DNA of 64,000 nucleotides from Pteria penguin (GCA_035048485.1 CM068585.1:13621501-13685500); one strand, 5' to 3'. Positions 1-13,079 are shown, counted from the stretch's first letter. Numbers and translations are program-made. Notes: generated by a model from the sequence alone, not told the origin.

Positions 1-133
1 AGGGAGATCCTATCGTTATCATCAAAAGGGAGATCCAATCGTTATCATCAAAAGACAGATCCTATCGTTATCATCAAAAGACAGATCCTATCGTTATCAT
101 CGAAAGAGAGATCCTATCGTTATCATCAAAAGG
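1..133. repeat. 26-bp minisatellite, about 5 units, cut by window start
   Basis: Five head-to-tail copies of a 26-bp unit containing GATCCTATCGTTATCATC, with small changes (GGGA/GACA/GAGA) at the unit start. The array runs off the left edge, so its true length is unknown. Confidence 0.9.
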
Positions 134-1005
134 GTGATTCTTGCACATATATGTATTAACGACTGTCACACATGCGTTAATTGTTAATTACACAACATTA
201 AATATGTGTATATACTGGTAAGAAATAAATACCAAAGAATATAGAAAGAGGTAGCAATCGATCGATCAAATGCTTCTAGAACCAAATGTCACTTATACTG
301 ATACAGAATATGCTGCGCACAAAGATGTTGAACACATGCACTCCATAATTTAACAATTATACAGAGCTCAATAAATAAATGTTATACAGTGTAACGGATA
401 AATACATCACATTTTGAAATATAGCACTGGTCCTCGGTGTTCGACCACAACGGCAGACTTGTATGTGACATATTTCGATCACAATGATAGGTTTGTGTGT
501 GGCACATGATCAGTAATATTTATATATAGATACATGTATCAGGTCATTAGTACCATGCCTCTGTCGCACAACAACGCTGTACCCTGGGGAACCAGTGCCC
601 GAAAGATGCTGTACATCTAAATGTCGAATACTGTCATCTACAGAGAAACTTCTTTGAGATTCCAAAGACTACGTGATCCTAAAGTAATTAAAGAACATTA
701 AGATTTATTTATACACCGCTGGTTTAGTTATATAAACCATGTATGTAGCCTTAAATATAAGTGGTTCAGAATAAACTGGTGTAATAATCTCTGCATAAGA
801 AATCCATTACAAATGGCATTCTTGTTTTTACTTTTCAGTCGCAAAACACCTACGTACTCCTTTCCCTACACAGTGTTCGAAATGAAATCAAATGTTGAAT
901 GAGATCATGTATTTAACGTTTTGCAAAACTCCCATATGTAAAACCATGTGTGAAGTAAATTTAGGCAACGCTCGTTAACAGAAATGAGATAGCACAAGCG
1001 TTACA
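134..1005. other. 3' flank of the TRIM-NHL gene
   Basis: No ORF of note. This is the 3' UTR and downstream flank of the minus-strand TRIM gene. A minus-strand AATAAA (TTTATT on the plus strand, 704-709) lies about 300 bp past the stop codon and is the best polyadenylation signal candidate. Confidence 0.5.
704..709 (-). terminator. candidate polyadenylation signal AATAAA of the TRIM gene
   Basis: Minus-strand AATAAA about 300 bp downstream of the TGA at 1006-1008. The spacing suits a short 3' UTR. The hexamer is common in AT-rich DNA, so only position supports it. Confidence 0.4.
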
Positions 1006-1158
1006 TCACTGCAAGTATTTGTACACTTTGTAACAATGGTTGCCAGAATCTGCTACCACAACGAGTCCATCTGACGTCACAGCCAGTCCTTGGGGTCCAT
1101 ATAAAGGCTCTCCAGCCGTGTTGACAAACGATAAGAAAGAACCATTGCTGTCAAAAAC
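1006..1158 (-). CDS. last coding exon of the TRIM-NHL gene (final NHL blade)
   Basis: Reading the minus strand, a TTTCAG acceptor precedes GTTTTTGACAGC and the frame stays open for 50 codons to TGA. It encodes [11 protein letters not shown], then [11 protein letters not shown] and [14 protein letters not shown], a textbook NHL repeat (GLAV...D...VADSGNH). It joins in phase 0 to the donor CAG|GTAATA at 2961 of the main exon, turning ...GNSRIQ into ...GNSRIQ|VFDSNG, exactly the register expected between NHL blades. Without this exon the propeller would lack its closing blade, and the main-exon ORF would end in a nonsense tail read from the intron. Confidence 0.88.
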   Translation of the reverse strand, partial: VFDSNGSFLSFVNTAGEPLYGPQGLAVTSDGLVVVADSGNHCYKVYKYLQ

Positions 1159-2961
1159 CTGAAATATGAAAGAATACAGCTAACAATTCTAGGTTACATG
1201 CGAAGGTAAAAGTCAGCTTTAGTATATGTACTAAACAATGGAATAAAAGAGTGTATATAAAGTAGCCTGAGACCCTAGTCTAAAGTGACCGAGACCTTGG
1301 CGGCTGCATGGGAGAGGTCTCACACTTGTAAAAGTAGGGTTCGATCGGAACGAGAAAGAAGGTATGTCAGTATCCCTGACAAAGGATATTTCCTGTACGA
1401 AATAATACTGCTTGTTTTATATGGGAGTAATAAGTAAAATGAGACAAAAATATAAGAAGGAAGATGTAGTCAACACAAGTTTTCATGAATTACATGATGA
1501 AGTACACAGACACTGGGTTGACACTTGGACGTTGAGGCGTAAGAGGATATCCCATACAGTGATTTGTCTGTCCTTCTTAAACTCTTTCACTTAATGCATA
1601 TCACAGGTACATAAAAATGGACTGCTGCTTGACTGACCATATCTCATTGCGATCAGTGCAAATGTCCCCCTCCCCCTCCTTATAAAATAAAATGAGCAGT
1701 AAAAATTACATAAAAATAGAACTAGAACTGTCCTATCGGGTCAAACATCCCCGCGACAGCAAAGTTAAGTAACAACAAATTTGATCGTAGACTAACAGTG
1801 AGTCTAGGTCAAGGTCATGATAAAATTATATATTTGTACAGTATATTGAAACCCTAACCCTTTCTGTTCAAGAGGTATAATCAATGAAAAAATATCAAAT
1901 CCTTTGTCTCTTACCTTATAAGGGAAATATATTTTCTTATCCAAATTATTTTTACAAGGTCAAAGTTCAAGATCAGTCACTGGTTCAAAATGTAGAAGTT
2001 GTTATTGCGAATTATGTCTGGAATATGAAAACCCAATCCCTTATACGGTAAGCCTAATCTACTTACAGAACTTAATAACCAAATTTTTGATACAAGACCA
2101 AAGTTCAATTTCACTATGTCAAATGTTTTGGTAACAAAATGTAGTACTCGTTTTGGTAACTGTGTGTGTGAAGTATGAAAGCCCTATAGCTTACATTGTA
2201 AGATAAATCAGATTACAGAAATTCTTAACAAAGTATTACTAGCAGTACAAGGCCGGATGACAAGGTAAAGATCGTTGGGTCAAATGTCTTGGTATCAAAC
2301 TATGTTAACTGTTATAGTGAATGTGTGTGTATGAAATATGAAATCCCTATTCCTTAAACTGTAAGAGAAATCTGCGTACAAAACTTATTAACCAAATAAA
2401 TAATACAAGGCAAAAGTTCAAGGTCAAAGTCACTAGGTCAAATTTCTTGGAATCAAAATGTAGTACTTGTTATGGTAAAGGTATATGTGAAATATGAAAG
2501 CCCTTTTGTTGTAAGAGAAATATGATTACAGAAATTTCTTAACCAAAGTATTATTACAAATTCAAAGTTTAAGGTCAAAGTGACTAGGTCAATTGTCTTG
2601 GTATCAAACTGTAGTAATTGTAATGGTGAATGTGTGTGCGTAAAATGTGAAATCCCTATTCCTTAAACTCTAAGAGAAATCTGCTTACAGAACTTATTAA
2701 CCAAATTAGTAATACAAGGCCGAAGATCAAGGTCACTAGGTCAAATATCTAGGAATCAAAATTTCGTAAAAAAACAAAAACAAAAAAAAAAAATAAATAA
2801 ATAAATAAAAAAATAAAAAAAAACCCATAGCACCCAACTTGCACGGGGTTATGAAATCAAACAATAGGAGATAACCAACCTAAATAAACTGTCCAATAGA
2901 TTATACATAAGATGTCGTTTGGATACTGTTAATTAACATATGAATAGTGTATAACTATTAC
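1159..2961 (-). repeat. TRIM intron built mostly of diverged 155-bp repeats
   Basis: The 1803-bp intron holds about six diverged copies of a roughly 155-bp unit between 1810 and 2770. Landmarks are TTACAGAA, TTAACCAAA, AAGGTCAAAG and CACTAGGTCAAAT, with matching points near 2046, 2198, 2358, 2510 and 2669. Units alternate: those near 2046, 2358 and 2669 resemble each other more than their neighbours, and likewise 2198 and 2510. This gives a higher-order period near 311 bp. The unit resembles interspersed non-autonomous repeats common in bivalves (from memory). An A-rich tract follows at 2769-2824. Near 1297-1345 there is a GGTTCGATC box-B-like motif, too little to call a SINE. Confidence 0.65.
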
Positions 2962-5133
2962 CTGTATTCGGGAGTTTCCCCAATCGGCGATCAAAATATT
3001 CCCTATTTGATCCACTGCAACTCCAGTAGGCGCATTGAACTGACCATTTCCTTCTCCGTTAGATCCGAAACTAAACAGGAAGTTGCCCTCGTTATCGAAA
3101 ACCTTAACACAGTGATTATGGAAGTCGGACACTATTATATCATTGTTAGCGTTCACGGCCACGTAATGTGGTCCTGCAAATTGCCAGTCTCGATTTCCTC
3201 TTGATCCGAATTTCGAAATTAACTTTCCATTTGATTGAAAAATGTAGATACAACTTCCTTTGTTGTCGACCACTATAATATGTCCATTCTTATCAACGGC
3301 TACACCTTTAGGTCCCAAGAGTTTTCCGGTACCTATTTTGTTGAGATATTTTCCATCCGGAGAGAAAACACTTACCCATTTATTGTCATAGTCGGCCACC
3401 AGATAGTTCCCGTTTAGGGTCGTAGCAATACCAGTAGGACGCTGAAGCTTGCCAGCAACTCTTCCCGGGGATCCAAACTTAAGCTTGCAATCTCCTTCGG
3501 TGTTGAAAATTTGTATCGCCTGGTTGTTGCTATCGGCAATTGCAACTTTTCCATTAATGCAGCAAAGGCCTTGTGGGTTTGTAAATTCGCCCTTATTGCG
3601 TCCTTTTGCACCTACACGCATTAAAAGGTCATCTTCAATAGCGTTGCTCCGTCTGTTAGAGCCGTGTGAACGCGAACTTGGAGGCCGCTTAGTGCCCTTC
3701 TGTTTGACGACAGTGCGAGGTATCTTTGAAGTGCTGCCGAACTGATCGAGCTCTTCGCCGACTTTGATTGCTTTGATTTTGAATGGAGATCCTTTTATGT
3801 GCTGGTTGTATAGTTTCACGTCCATGGTGTAGGTGCCGATCTTTTCGAGCGTATACGAAACATCGTAAATGCCGTTTTGGTGGTCAGCTATTGAAGGCAT
3901 CGTCACATTCCCCTCCTCGTCTTTAATCTCCACTGATAACGAGGCATAGCCGACCTTGATCAGCTCTCCCTTACGGTCCTTCGTGATGATGGAGACGCTA
4001 GTAGATCGGCCGGGGTAGCACATTTTCACGCCTTCCCCGGTTGCTATAGTCTCAAACGCTATAGCGCTGTTACTGTTCACGTTCCCAACTTGCGACAGGG
4101 ATTTACGCAAAGAGTTAAAGTTGGTATGATCGAAAACTAGACACTCGTTTTCCTCCGGTTGGTATTGAAGCTTTAAGGACCCAAGTTCCTTTAATTTTTC
4201 TGACATTTCTGTTTTGATAAGAAGTATTTCGGTCTCTGAACCATTTTTTAATGTTTCATCTGTGAAATTGCAACAGTTTGTGATCTTACTATGTATATTT
4301 TCTAGGACATCTTTTTGGCTGTTTAGGATCTGAACCTTATGGTTATATATTGTATTAAGTTCTCCTAGCAATGCTGTTTTTCTCTCAGACAACAATTTAT
4401 CCAGATCTTCGAACATGCGCAAGATCTGACCTTCCGCTTCCGTGTTTCTCAGACTGAGGGAATGAGTTGTGTCTGTAACCATAGCGAGGGATTTCTCCAA
4501 ACAAGGGACTTGTTCTCGAGCACCTGAAACGAGACTTTGAAGTATAATTTTCTGCTCCTGGATGGCATCATACAGGGGTACCGTTTTATGTCCATTATGC
4601 TCGACAACTGTGCAGTCCTCACATACTGCAGTTTCGCAAGCAAGGCAATAATATCGGAGTGAATTCCCGTCATGATTCGGGCACACTAATGTTGTTTCTG
4701 GTTCGACTTCACTCAAACCCGAAATTTCTGCGAGTGCTACTACATTATGTTCGCGCGTCTGGTCGAGCGCTTGATGAATACTGGTGCAATTATTGCATAA
4801 ATACTCGGCACAATCTAAACATTTGGAGGAGGGTCGTGCATGACCAGTGGAGCATGTGCGACATATGTTCGGCTGATCTACAACCTCCATTAAGTTTGTG
4901 ACGAAAAAATTAGTTTGAAGTGCTTCTACTCCCTCTATTGGAAGTATCGACTGCTGCCGACAAATTGGGCACGTGACTGAAAGACTTTCTGGAGGAATGT
5001 AGTCTGCGAGGCATTTCTCACAAAATGTATGTAAGCACGGAAGAACCTTTGGGTTTTTGTATCGTTCCAAACATATCCCACAATTCAACAACTGTCTATC
5101 GATTTGTCTTACTACTGGTAATGTATCCGCCAT
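2962..5133 (-). CDS. TRIM-NHL E3 ubiquitin ligase (TRIM2/TRIM3-like), main exon
   Basis: This exon encodes residues 1-724; with the last exon (1158-1006) the protein is 774 aa, close to vertebrate TRIM2/3. Domains: C3HC4 RING (C18, C21, C33, H35, C38, C41, C55, C58); B-box 1 around C91-H129; B-box 2 (C151, H154, C163, C166, C171, C174, H179, H182); coiled coil about 190-330; filamin-type Ig domain about 355-457; basic linker 470-500; NHL repeats from about 505. The family are cytoplasmic RING E3 ligases; NHL propellers bind protein or RNA partners. Start: ATG at 5133 (MADTLPVV) is chosen over the longer frame because an acceptor TTTTTCAG|GTCACC sits at 5161, so residues upstream are intron read-through. 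At least one 5' non-coding exon must lie further upstream. Which TRIM-NHL paralogue it is cannot be decided here. Confidence 0.93.
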
Positions 5134-5160
5134 GTTGAAAAAATCTCCGCTGAAGGTGAC

Positions 5161-6414
5161 CTGAAAAAGATGGGAAAATATATTCACCAATGAGATCAAT
5201 AAAGTATCAACTAGAGCGATTGCACTTGATGATAAAGAGGATATACAATGACAAATTAAACAATAAAAAATAATGAGTTGGTATATTTTCTAGGGATATC
5301 GATAAACAGGTTCTTGAGTACATATATAAAAATAAGTTTGTGTTTAATTAATGAGACGGAGTTCAGTGAAGTGCTCAACACTGGGGTCTTTATTCAGTAA
5401 AAAAAAATCAAAACTTTTTTTCGGGGTAGAGAAACTTGCTCACTACTACGTACAATACAAATAACCCGATTGAGTTTGATGAATTTTGATTTCTAACAAC
5501 GCCAATATTGATATTTTTATTTTTCACCCCTTTACAAATTATACCACTTAAATTGCTTATAACGCGTTCCAGTTAATCACTTTGCAAGTGCATCAAATTA
5601 CGTTAAATATTATCTACATTGTGACGAGGACGCTCTATGTTGTGATTTATTCCGAATGTAATAAGAACTCCCAAGATATTTCTGGTCTCGTCTGTATACC
5701 CGAAAGTGGTGGCCAATCTCGTGGATAACGTGACGAGATTCATCCACCCTACTAAGCATGGTATTATACGAGAGCTTGAACACTCTGTGACAAAGTATAT
5801 CATTAAATGGGAGTTACCTTTCTTGTTCCGACTCTAAACTGTGAGACTATACGCGTACATGCATTTTCATATTATAAAGGCATTGTGTGAAAAAAAACCT
5901 TGTATACAACGAATGATCTCATATAATCTATATGGACCCTTACATCAACTCTGAGTAAATTTTCAAAGTATTCATTTTATGATTAGAGTTGAGTATGAGC
6001 AATGTTGGATAAGTGCAGACGGAAGGTCGATTTAAAACATGATTGATTCTAGTACTGTGTAGAAAAACAATATAATTCTGTTTTAAATAAGCCTGTTGCA
6101 TGTCCGCGTCACCTATGTATGTATTGAATTAAATTTAAATTCTTTGTCCGACTTTTTACTTTTCTGTTGAGTAAGAAGTAACAATACTGAACAAGAATAG
6201 AGAAAGTACAAAAGGTAGAATAAAGCAAGACAATCCTTTATAATATTCTTATTTCTGAACCCATGTGCAGTTCGTTAATGCGTATAGGGATATGTTTTTA
6301 TTTAACTGCTTCCACTACTACATACTCTTAATGCACATATATAAGTTCAACCATATTTAACACACAAAACGATCAAAAGAAGGGGCTGACCAAAGAGTAG
6401 CGTTGTCAGGTTTT
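5161..6414. other. 5' flank or 5' intron of the TRIM gene
   Basis: AT-rich sequence with no convincing coding exon. Because the TRIM coding exon begins with an acceptor at 5161, part of this stretch should be intron leading to an unidentified 5' UTR exon. No promoter could be assigned. Confidence 0.4.
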
Positions 6415-6523
6415 CGCGCTATTATGATTTCTCGCTATTATGATTTAGCGCTGTCATGATTTAGCGTTATTATGATATAGCGCTGTCCTGATTTAGCGCT
6501 ATTATGATTTAGCACTATAATGA
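6415..6523. repeat. 16-bp minisatellite, left part
   Basis: Tandem 16-mers of the type GCGCTGTCATGATTTA / GCGCTATTATGATTTA with some length slippage. The same array resumes at 7085, after the TTAA-flanked insertion. Confidence 0.85.
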
Positions 6524-7084
6524 TTAAAGCTGTATACCCTATATTCGCCAGTACAGTGTATATTATAGGTTACTTTATTCTAAATTGTTTTGATTATATA
6601 TATAAGCTTATAACACATTAAAAAAGGACCCTTGCAAATGTTGTGATCAAATTCGTCGTATTAAGTGAGAATGGCTATCTAAAACGCGATGTACTTATCA
6701 CGTGATCTAATTCGGAAGCCGCCGCATCATGGACACTGATGTAGGGCGAGGTAAATAAACTTGACGAGTAACTTTAAAAATCTGCATTCAAGTCTTCTAA
6801 AGTTAGTATTTACTGAAATCGTTTTCTTTTGGAGTCATCCCTTCATTGTATTTGTTTTCATTAAACTGCGCATGCGCGAAGTCAGGTTATGGTTGTATTT
6901 ATGGAATATCCACTTTATTTACGAAGTATTTTCTTTTTATCTTGATATCTCCGAGGATTTGTAGCAAAAAAAATATTTTATTAAACCAAAGTTAATAACC
7001 TCGGCCATACGAGAAAAATACAGTTTTTGTTTTACATGTCCAAATTTTTGAAATTATACCGAATTGTAGGGTATACAACTTTAA
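6524..7084. mobile_element. TTAA-flanked MITE (553 bp) with terminal inverted repeats
   Basis: The element (6528-7080) begins AGCTGTATACCCTA and ends TAGGGTATACAACT, imperfect terminal inverted repeats. It is bounded by TTAA at 6524-6527 and TTAA at 7081-7084, a target-site duplication typical of the piggyBac superfamily. The 553-bp interior holds no transposase ORF, so it is non-autonomous. The flanks are two halves of one 16-bp minisatellite. Removing the element plus one TTAA restores ATGATTAAGCGC, one base from the array consensus ATGATTTAGCGC. The termini do not start with CCC as in classical piggyBac, so superfamily assignment rests on TTAA alone. Confidence 0.72.
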
Positions 7085-7239
7085 GCGCTGTCATGATTTA
7101 GCGCCATTATGATTTAGCGCTGTCATAATTTAGCGCCATTATGATTTAGCGCCATTATGATTTAGCGCTGTCATGATTTAGCGCTGTTGTGATTTAGCGC
7201 CATTATGATTTAGCGCTATTATGATTTAGCGCTGTCATG
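7085..7239. repeat. 16-bp minisatellite, right part
   Basis: About nine 16-mers (GCGCTGTCATGATTTA, GCGCCATTATGATTTA), same orientation as the left part. The array continues directly from the TTAA at the right edge of the MITE. Confidence 0.88.
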
Positions 7240-8592
7240 GAGCACCGCTAATGCCGCTAAACCATGGATCTCGCTAAAATAAGTACGCGTACAGTACGTG
7301 ACATAATCATGGTCACGCACACGCCTTAAAAATAAAAGTTTTGAATTAATGTATCACATCCCCTTCGCCTTTGATGTATTAGTGGATCACTTGCACTAGG
7401 ACTCTGAGGTATATGTGTTACATGTAAATCCACCACATGAGCGCATCCAGCAATTCAGGAAAGGAATATCCTTTATAATTCCTGTCATAAATAGGGGAAA
7501 TTCGTTACGAAAGCTCAGCACTTCTTCTCGCACGAACTCCCAGTCCCACCCTCTTAAACTCTTCTTTTGGATCCACGATGCAGTACAGTTATTAGCTATG
7601 TGGCGGATCCGGCAATATTTTCAGTGGAAAGGGATTAAATCTTTTGTACTTTGGTGGTAAAAGTTTACTGATGAATTGGTTTATTCACTTTTTAAAATAA
7701 ATCAACAATTCATCTGTGCCAGGGTAGAAGTTTCCGACCTATAGCAGGTTCATCCCTCCTTTCTTGGTCTGGTTCCGCCAATATTTATATTGCTGACAAT
7801 AAGGTAGAGTGCCAGGTGTAGGAAGATCAGACGCGGAATGTGGTGATAGTAACAGTTGGTGATTGACAGAAAGTCAATATACGGTACGATAAAGCAGATA
7901 CGACAGTCGGATCACAACGAGACGTATGTCACCTGAAAGTCAAGGACACATACAAGTGTCATAGATGGTAGCATATTCTCATACTTGAAGTCACATGCTT
8001 TACAGACGCCACCAATGTATAAATCGTCCTATGTAAGTCGAACACGTTTCACGTTCGTACTTTTCTCAAATTGTATTGCACTCATTTCGGTACCATAGGA
8101 ATCATTATTTATCGTATGTAGTCTAATCCGGTGAATATTTGCGTGAAAAATCACTGAAACATCATGATTCCAACAAAATAAATTCCATACGGTTGTTACT
8201 TTAAAAAAAGGCATCTTTGAATTCAGTCAAATGAAGATGTGTCACCTGATCTAAAAAAAAAATGCTTATTTGTAAAAGGAAGCAAAACTTATCCAAACTA
8301 CTTTGAGATCCCAAATGCACCTTAATATTTAACAAAATGCGAATTTACTACCTTCTTGGCTGATTTCGAATATACAGGATTCTGGTGCCGCAATCACCAA
8401 ACAAACAATAGGGAAAACCCGAATCGGGCGAAAGACACAATACTGTAGCCAGTCTAAGAGACGGCACCAACACCGCGTGATCAGCAGCCTCTTGATGTAT
8501 GTGTACACAGTGCGTCATGAGCGTCAACAACTACTACTTCCTTAGATTACAACAAATGAATAACATCGGTTGGTCATTGGCTTTGGTCTTAC

Positions 8593-8593
<1 letters not shown>
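7240..8593. other. non-repetitive stretch with one weak exon candidate
   Basis: No supported gene. A small foldback lies at 7669-7712 (GATGAATTG...CAATTCATC). On the minus strand about 8360-8530 is open and relatively GC-rich (GDCGTRILYIRNQ) and ends at AAG|GTAGTA at about 8350. It could be an exon, but no domain is recognisable and no partner exon was found. Confidence 0.3.

Positions 8594-8686
<93 letters not shown>
8594..8686. repeat. (TA)n microsatellite
   Basis: About 90 bp of TA dinucleotides with a single TG interruption. Short ORFs on both strands here are artefacts of the repeat. Confidence 0.97.
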
Positions 8687-8689
<3 letters not shown>

Positions 8690-11600
8690 ATCATCATTGT
8701 TATTATAACGACATCTAGTTGTTTAGGGAGCAATACTAGATATATGAGAGATACACATGAATTTGGAAAAATTATTTTCTGACCATAGAAGTTTATAAAT
8801 CGCATCGCAAAATGAATGTGTAGTTTATAAAGTTTCAAAGTATCGTGGTTGAGTGTTAAGATTAAGAAAATGCATAAAATTTGTAGGGGGGGGGGGGGGG
8901 TTGAAACAGGTAGCAGAAATCTAATAATGTGGTCTAGATATGTACTGTAGAGATTACTCCAAGTACAGAAACATTGCTAAAGGTATGATTAAGTTATGTT
9001 ATTAATATAACTGATGAGTAAAAAGGTATTTATAAGAAATTGAATGTATTCCCTCCTGTACGCCATTCCCCTTTTATGTCCTTATCATGGTTCTATTTTT
9101 CCTCCACATTTTTCAAGCAGGTAATATGACAGCCTGTTTAAAACAAAATTAAGATGTATTGAATAATATTTATTTTAATTTCAAAGATAGACGTGTCTCC
9201 ATGTCGGCTTGTCTTAAAATGGAGGGGGTATTTCACTTAGCTCATGAACATGCTAATTTTATATATTTAAGACGTATTCTCTGATCACGAATTCCATATC
9301 CCAGCTAGGGACGGAGACGTTAAATACTTAATCGTTACCTTGAACTCCGAAATATACTGGGAAATTACTACCTGCTAGTTACCAACAGTGAAGTGAATTA
9401 TTGTTTTCAATTTAAACTCTCGAAGTAGACACTTGAAACGTGAAAGAGGCGCAAAATGAAATTTAAAATTCGCACTCGTGAACAATAAATTAAAAATGAA
9501 ATAAATTGTTCAGTTCATGTATTAACGAGGTCGTGATTTCCATCAATACCGATATACAGGTCTGAAAATGGAATTTTAGAAATACATTTAAAATAAATGA
9601 GAATAGAGAAAGCACAGAATAATCTTAAGTAATTTAAAAAAAATAATGATAAAATATGTATATAAACACATATACAAGTAACATTACTGATTGTATACCC
9701 GATGAACTTCAAGTACACTAAACATTCATTTCCAATTACTTCGACTCAAGTATTTATGGATTGGCTGCTTATAGCTTAACACAACACCAAAATATTTTCC
9801 ATAGTTACTCGTACATAATTTTGCTTATTTGAGATCAAGAATTTCTATACTGAAAACTATTCTTAATCAAGAATGTTGACACTGAAGTAGGTGCTAGTCT
9901 AGATTCATATATCAGTGTAAATGTGAAGATTATAGCAAGTATGCATGTCAAAGTTTGTGTTAAAATGAGGCCATTTGTACTTACCAATATGCTTGCCACA
10001 ACATATTATTTAATACCTTATAATTTCTTAAGTTCACAGTAATTCATATATACAAAGTATCTTGTCGGTAATTCACTCATACATTAAAAACTTCACTATA
10101 ATTAGAAACTTTAATATAAGTCTTCTTGCCTGCTTCTCAAATCTTCAAATCTTAAATTTATATATTGTTATTTGTTGTATGCATAATGTATAATTTTCAA
10201 GAAATAAAAACTACCGAAACTACACGTGCAAGTTGCGACTTATTTTTGATTTCCATTCATAATATGAATTTAAAATGTTGTTCATGAGCAGGATATTGCG
10301 TAAAGAGTGCAGCTTCATTCACAAATCACCTTTTCTCCCTGCGTTTACAATGATGCTAGGGTTATAAATGTGACACCGACTTACAGATATATTGAAGATG
10401 TCAAGGTGCATCTCAATTCTCTCCGATATTACAATTCGAATTTAATAGAAACCGTCGTACATTAAGGGTAATTCACAATAATGAATTCTAAATTCAGCTC
10501 ATGTTTGGACGTCATTTTCGAAATATCACTCCTCTCTTCTCTTATATTTTCTATTAACATAATAAAATCTGCAGATGACTGAAGGAATCTTTCAATTTGT
10601 CTAAACAAAATTAATTTATGTAAATTCCTTATTTATGCAAGTCCTAATGTTCCTATATATACCTTCCATGCAAGCAAGCTTCCTATACAATATCATTCGT
10701 TAGAAGTTTTAGTACTGTACAATGGTCCCTGCACAATATCCATAAATTAATACTGCATGTATAGTTCAAACGTACTGCTCTCATGTCCGTATGCAGGTAT
10801 AACGACGAAAACTAAACGATATATACATGTATAGAGACGTATGGTAGCTTATCCCAAACGTCGACAAATCATACTATGAAATATGCATGTAAAATTACAG
10901 TTACCACTTACGAATTTGTGAAATATTTCGGTATTTATGTGTAAAATCCATTTTTGAAAGTGGGAATATGACAAGAAATTGCAGGATAAAGAAAGGACGA
11001 ACAGAAAGTGGAAGGAAGCCGTACCAGTACACACGGCATGTCTAGCCCGATACATCAGACCCGCATACTTGAGTCTGAATTTTCGGACCTACCTTCTCGT
11101 TTTCTGTCTATTAACAAGTATACACGGAGACCACTTAGGAATATCTTGGTATTTAGCATAGAGATGCTATTATAACCCCGAATTAGTGAAGAATTTCATG
11201 TCATCATTATCGGTCATTCTTCGGGCCAGTAAGGTCAAAGTCATAAAACATCTCGGACAGTGTCCAGTATTAGGTTACCAACGGTTACGAAGGGTCTCTC
11301 ATGATCGCACCATGGCGTCGTGTAACGGTCCCGTGCTCGTGTGTTGTTGTGATGGAATTTAACATCATGCAGTCAAATGGGCAATTATTTCCACTCAATG
11401 CGATACAAATGATCTCCCTAACAAGGATCTATGATAAATGATAGTGTCACGCGTCACTTCGCGTACTCCAAAGAGCTAAGAATTATGATACAATACTACA
11501 GGACGTTAGCACGGAATCTACCGTAGCTCCAATATATCGTCTTTATTTGTCCAGTTGATTTTCACCGTTTAAGTAATTTGTCAGTGATATATAATGCCAG

Positions 11601-11865
11601 TTCAAAAAGTGTAAGTCTGCTTCTGATGATAATTATCTGCTAATGAACACCAGACCTGCTGTAGAGCATCCTCGCTATGGACTGTCGAATACCCTCTCTC
11701 TCTCTCGCTACCCTCGGAATGGGCAGTTCGAGATTTTTGACCCGTTGTGCATGTCATCAGCAGCTAGCAGTCTATGACATGCAGTACAGCATCTTTGCTA
11801 TCGGCAGCTAGTGAACTCTTTAGCTGTCGAATGCCATCGCTATCTGTAATTCTCGTCTAATACTT
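8687..11865. other. no gene seen
   Basis: AT-rich intergenic sequence. A 15-base G run lies at 8886-8900. Around 11650-11850 short phrases recur (GCTGTCGAATGCC / ACTGTCGAATACC, GGCAGCTAG / GCAGCTAGCAG), suggesting an old degenerate repeat. No other structure noted. Confidence 0.5.
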
Positions 11866-13079
11866 TGGTTTGGTTATTTTATTTGCTGTCTACTACCTTT
11901 TCTACGGCTTGGTTAATTTATTTCCTGTCTACGGCTTGGTTAATTTGTTTGCTGTCTACTACCTTTACTACGATTTGGTTATTTTATTTGATGTGCACTA
12001 TCCTATTACGACTTGGTTATTTTATTTTTTGCCTTCTACCTTTACCACGGCTTGGTTGTTTTACTAACTGTCTTTTACTTTTACTACGGCTTGGTTATTT
12101 TATTTGCTGTCTACTACCTTAACTACGGCTTGGTTATTTTGTTTACTGTCTACTACCTTTACTACGAATTGGATATTTTATTCGCTGTGTACTACCTTTA
12201 CTACGGCTTGGTTGATTTATTTGCTCTCTACTACCTTTACTACGACTTGGCTATTTTATTTGCTGCTACGGCTTGGTTATTTGTTCATGTATTTATTTAT
12301 TGATTATTTTTTGTTGCTTTGCAACCTACTACCTTTACTACGGCTTGGTTATTTTATTTTTCTGTATACCACCTTTACTACGGCTTAGTTATTATATTTG
12401 CTGCTTCCTACCTTTACTACGGCTTGGTAATTTTACCTGCTGTTTGCCACCTTTACTACGACTTGATTACTTTCTTTATTGTGTATTACCATTACTTCGG
12501 CTTGGGTATTTCATTTGCTATCTACCACGGCTCAGTTAATTTATTTACTGTCAGCTACATTTACTACGGCTTGGCTATTTTATTTGCTGTCTACTACCTT
12601 TACTACGGCTTGGCTGTTTACTTACTGTATACTACTTTTACTACGGCTTGGTTATTTTATTTGTGTCTACTACTTTAACTACGGCTTGGATATTTTGTTT
12701 GCTGTCTACTACTTTTATTATGTCTTGGTTATCTTATTTGCTTTCTACTACCTTTACTACGGCTTGGTAATTTTATGTGCTGTGTACTACATTTGCTACG
12801 GCTTGGTTAATTTTATTTGCTTTGTACTAACTATACTAAAGCTTGGTAATTTTATTTGCTGAGTACTACCTTTATTACGGCTTGGTTATTTTAATTGCTG
12901 TGTACTACCTTTACTACGGCTTGGTTATCTTATTTGCTGTGTACTATCTTTACTATGTCCTGGTTATTTTATTTGCTCTCTACTACCTTTACTACGGCTT
13001 AGTTATTTCATTTGTTCTATACTACCTTTACTGCGGCTTGGTTATTTTATTTTCTGCGTACTACCTTTACTTCGGCTTG
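11866..13079. repeat. 39-bp minisatellite, about 31 units
   Basis: Tandem 39-mers containing TACTACCTTTACTACGGCTT followed by GGTTATTTTATTTGCTGTC. Because 39 is a multiple of three, overlapping plus-strand ORFs of 65-127 codons appear (LVILFAVYYLYYG periodicity) in several frames. Stops interrupt every frame and indels shift the phase, so this is not a gene. Confidence 0.95.

Noticed and set aside
5134..5199. Longer TRIM N-terminus starting at 5199
   Set aside because: A clear TTTTTCAG acceptor at 5161 makes these codons intronic; MADT at 5133 precedes the RING at the usual distance.
11866..13079. Overlapping plus-strand ORFs up to 127 codons rich in Tyr/Leu/Val, resembling membrane proteins
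   Set aside because: They follow the 39-bp repeat exactly, occur in several frames, and are broken by indels and stops.
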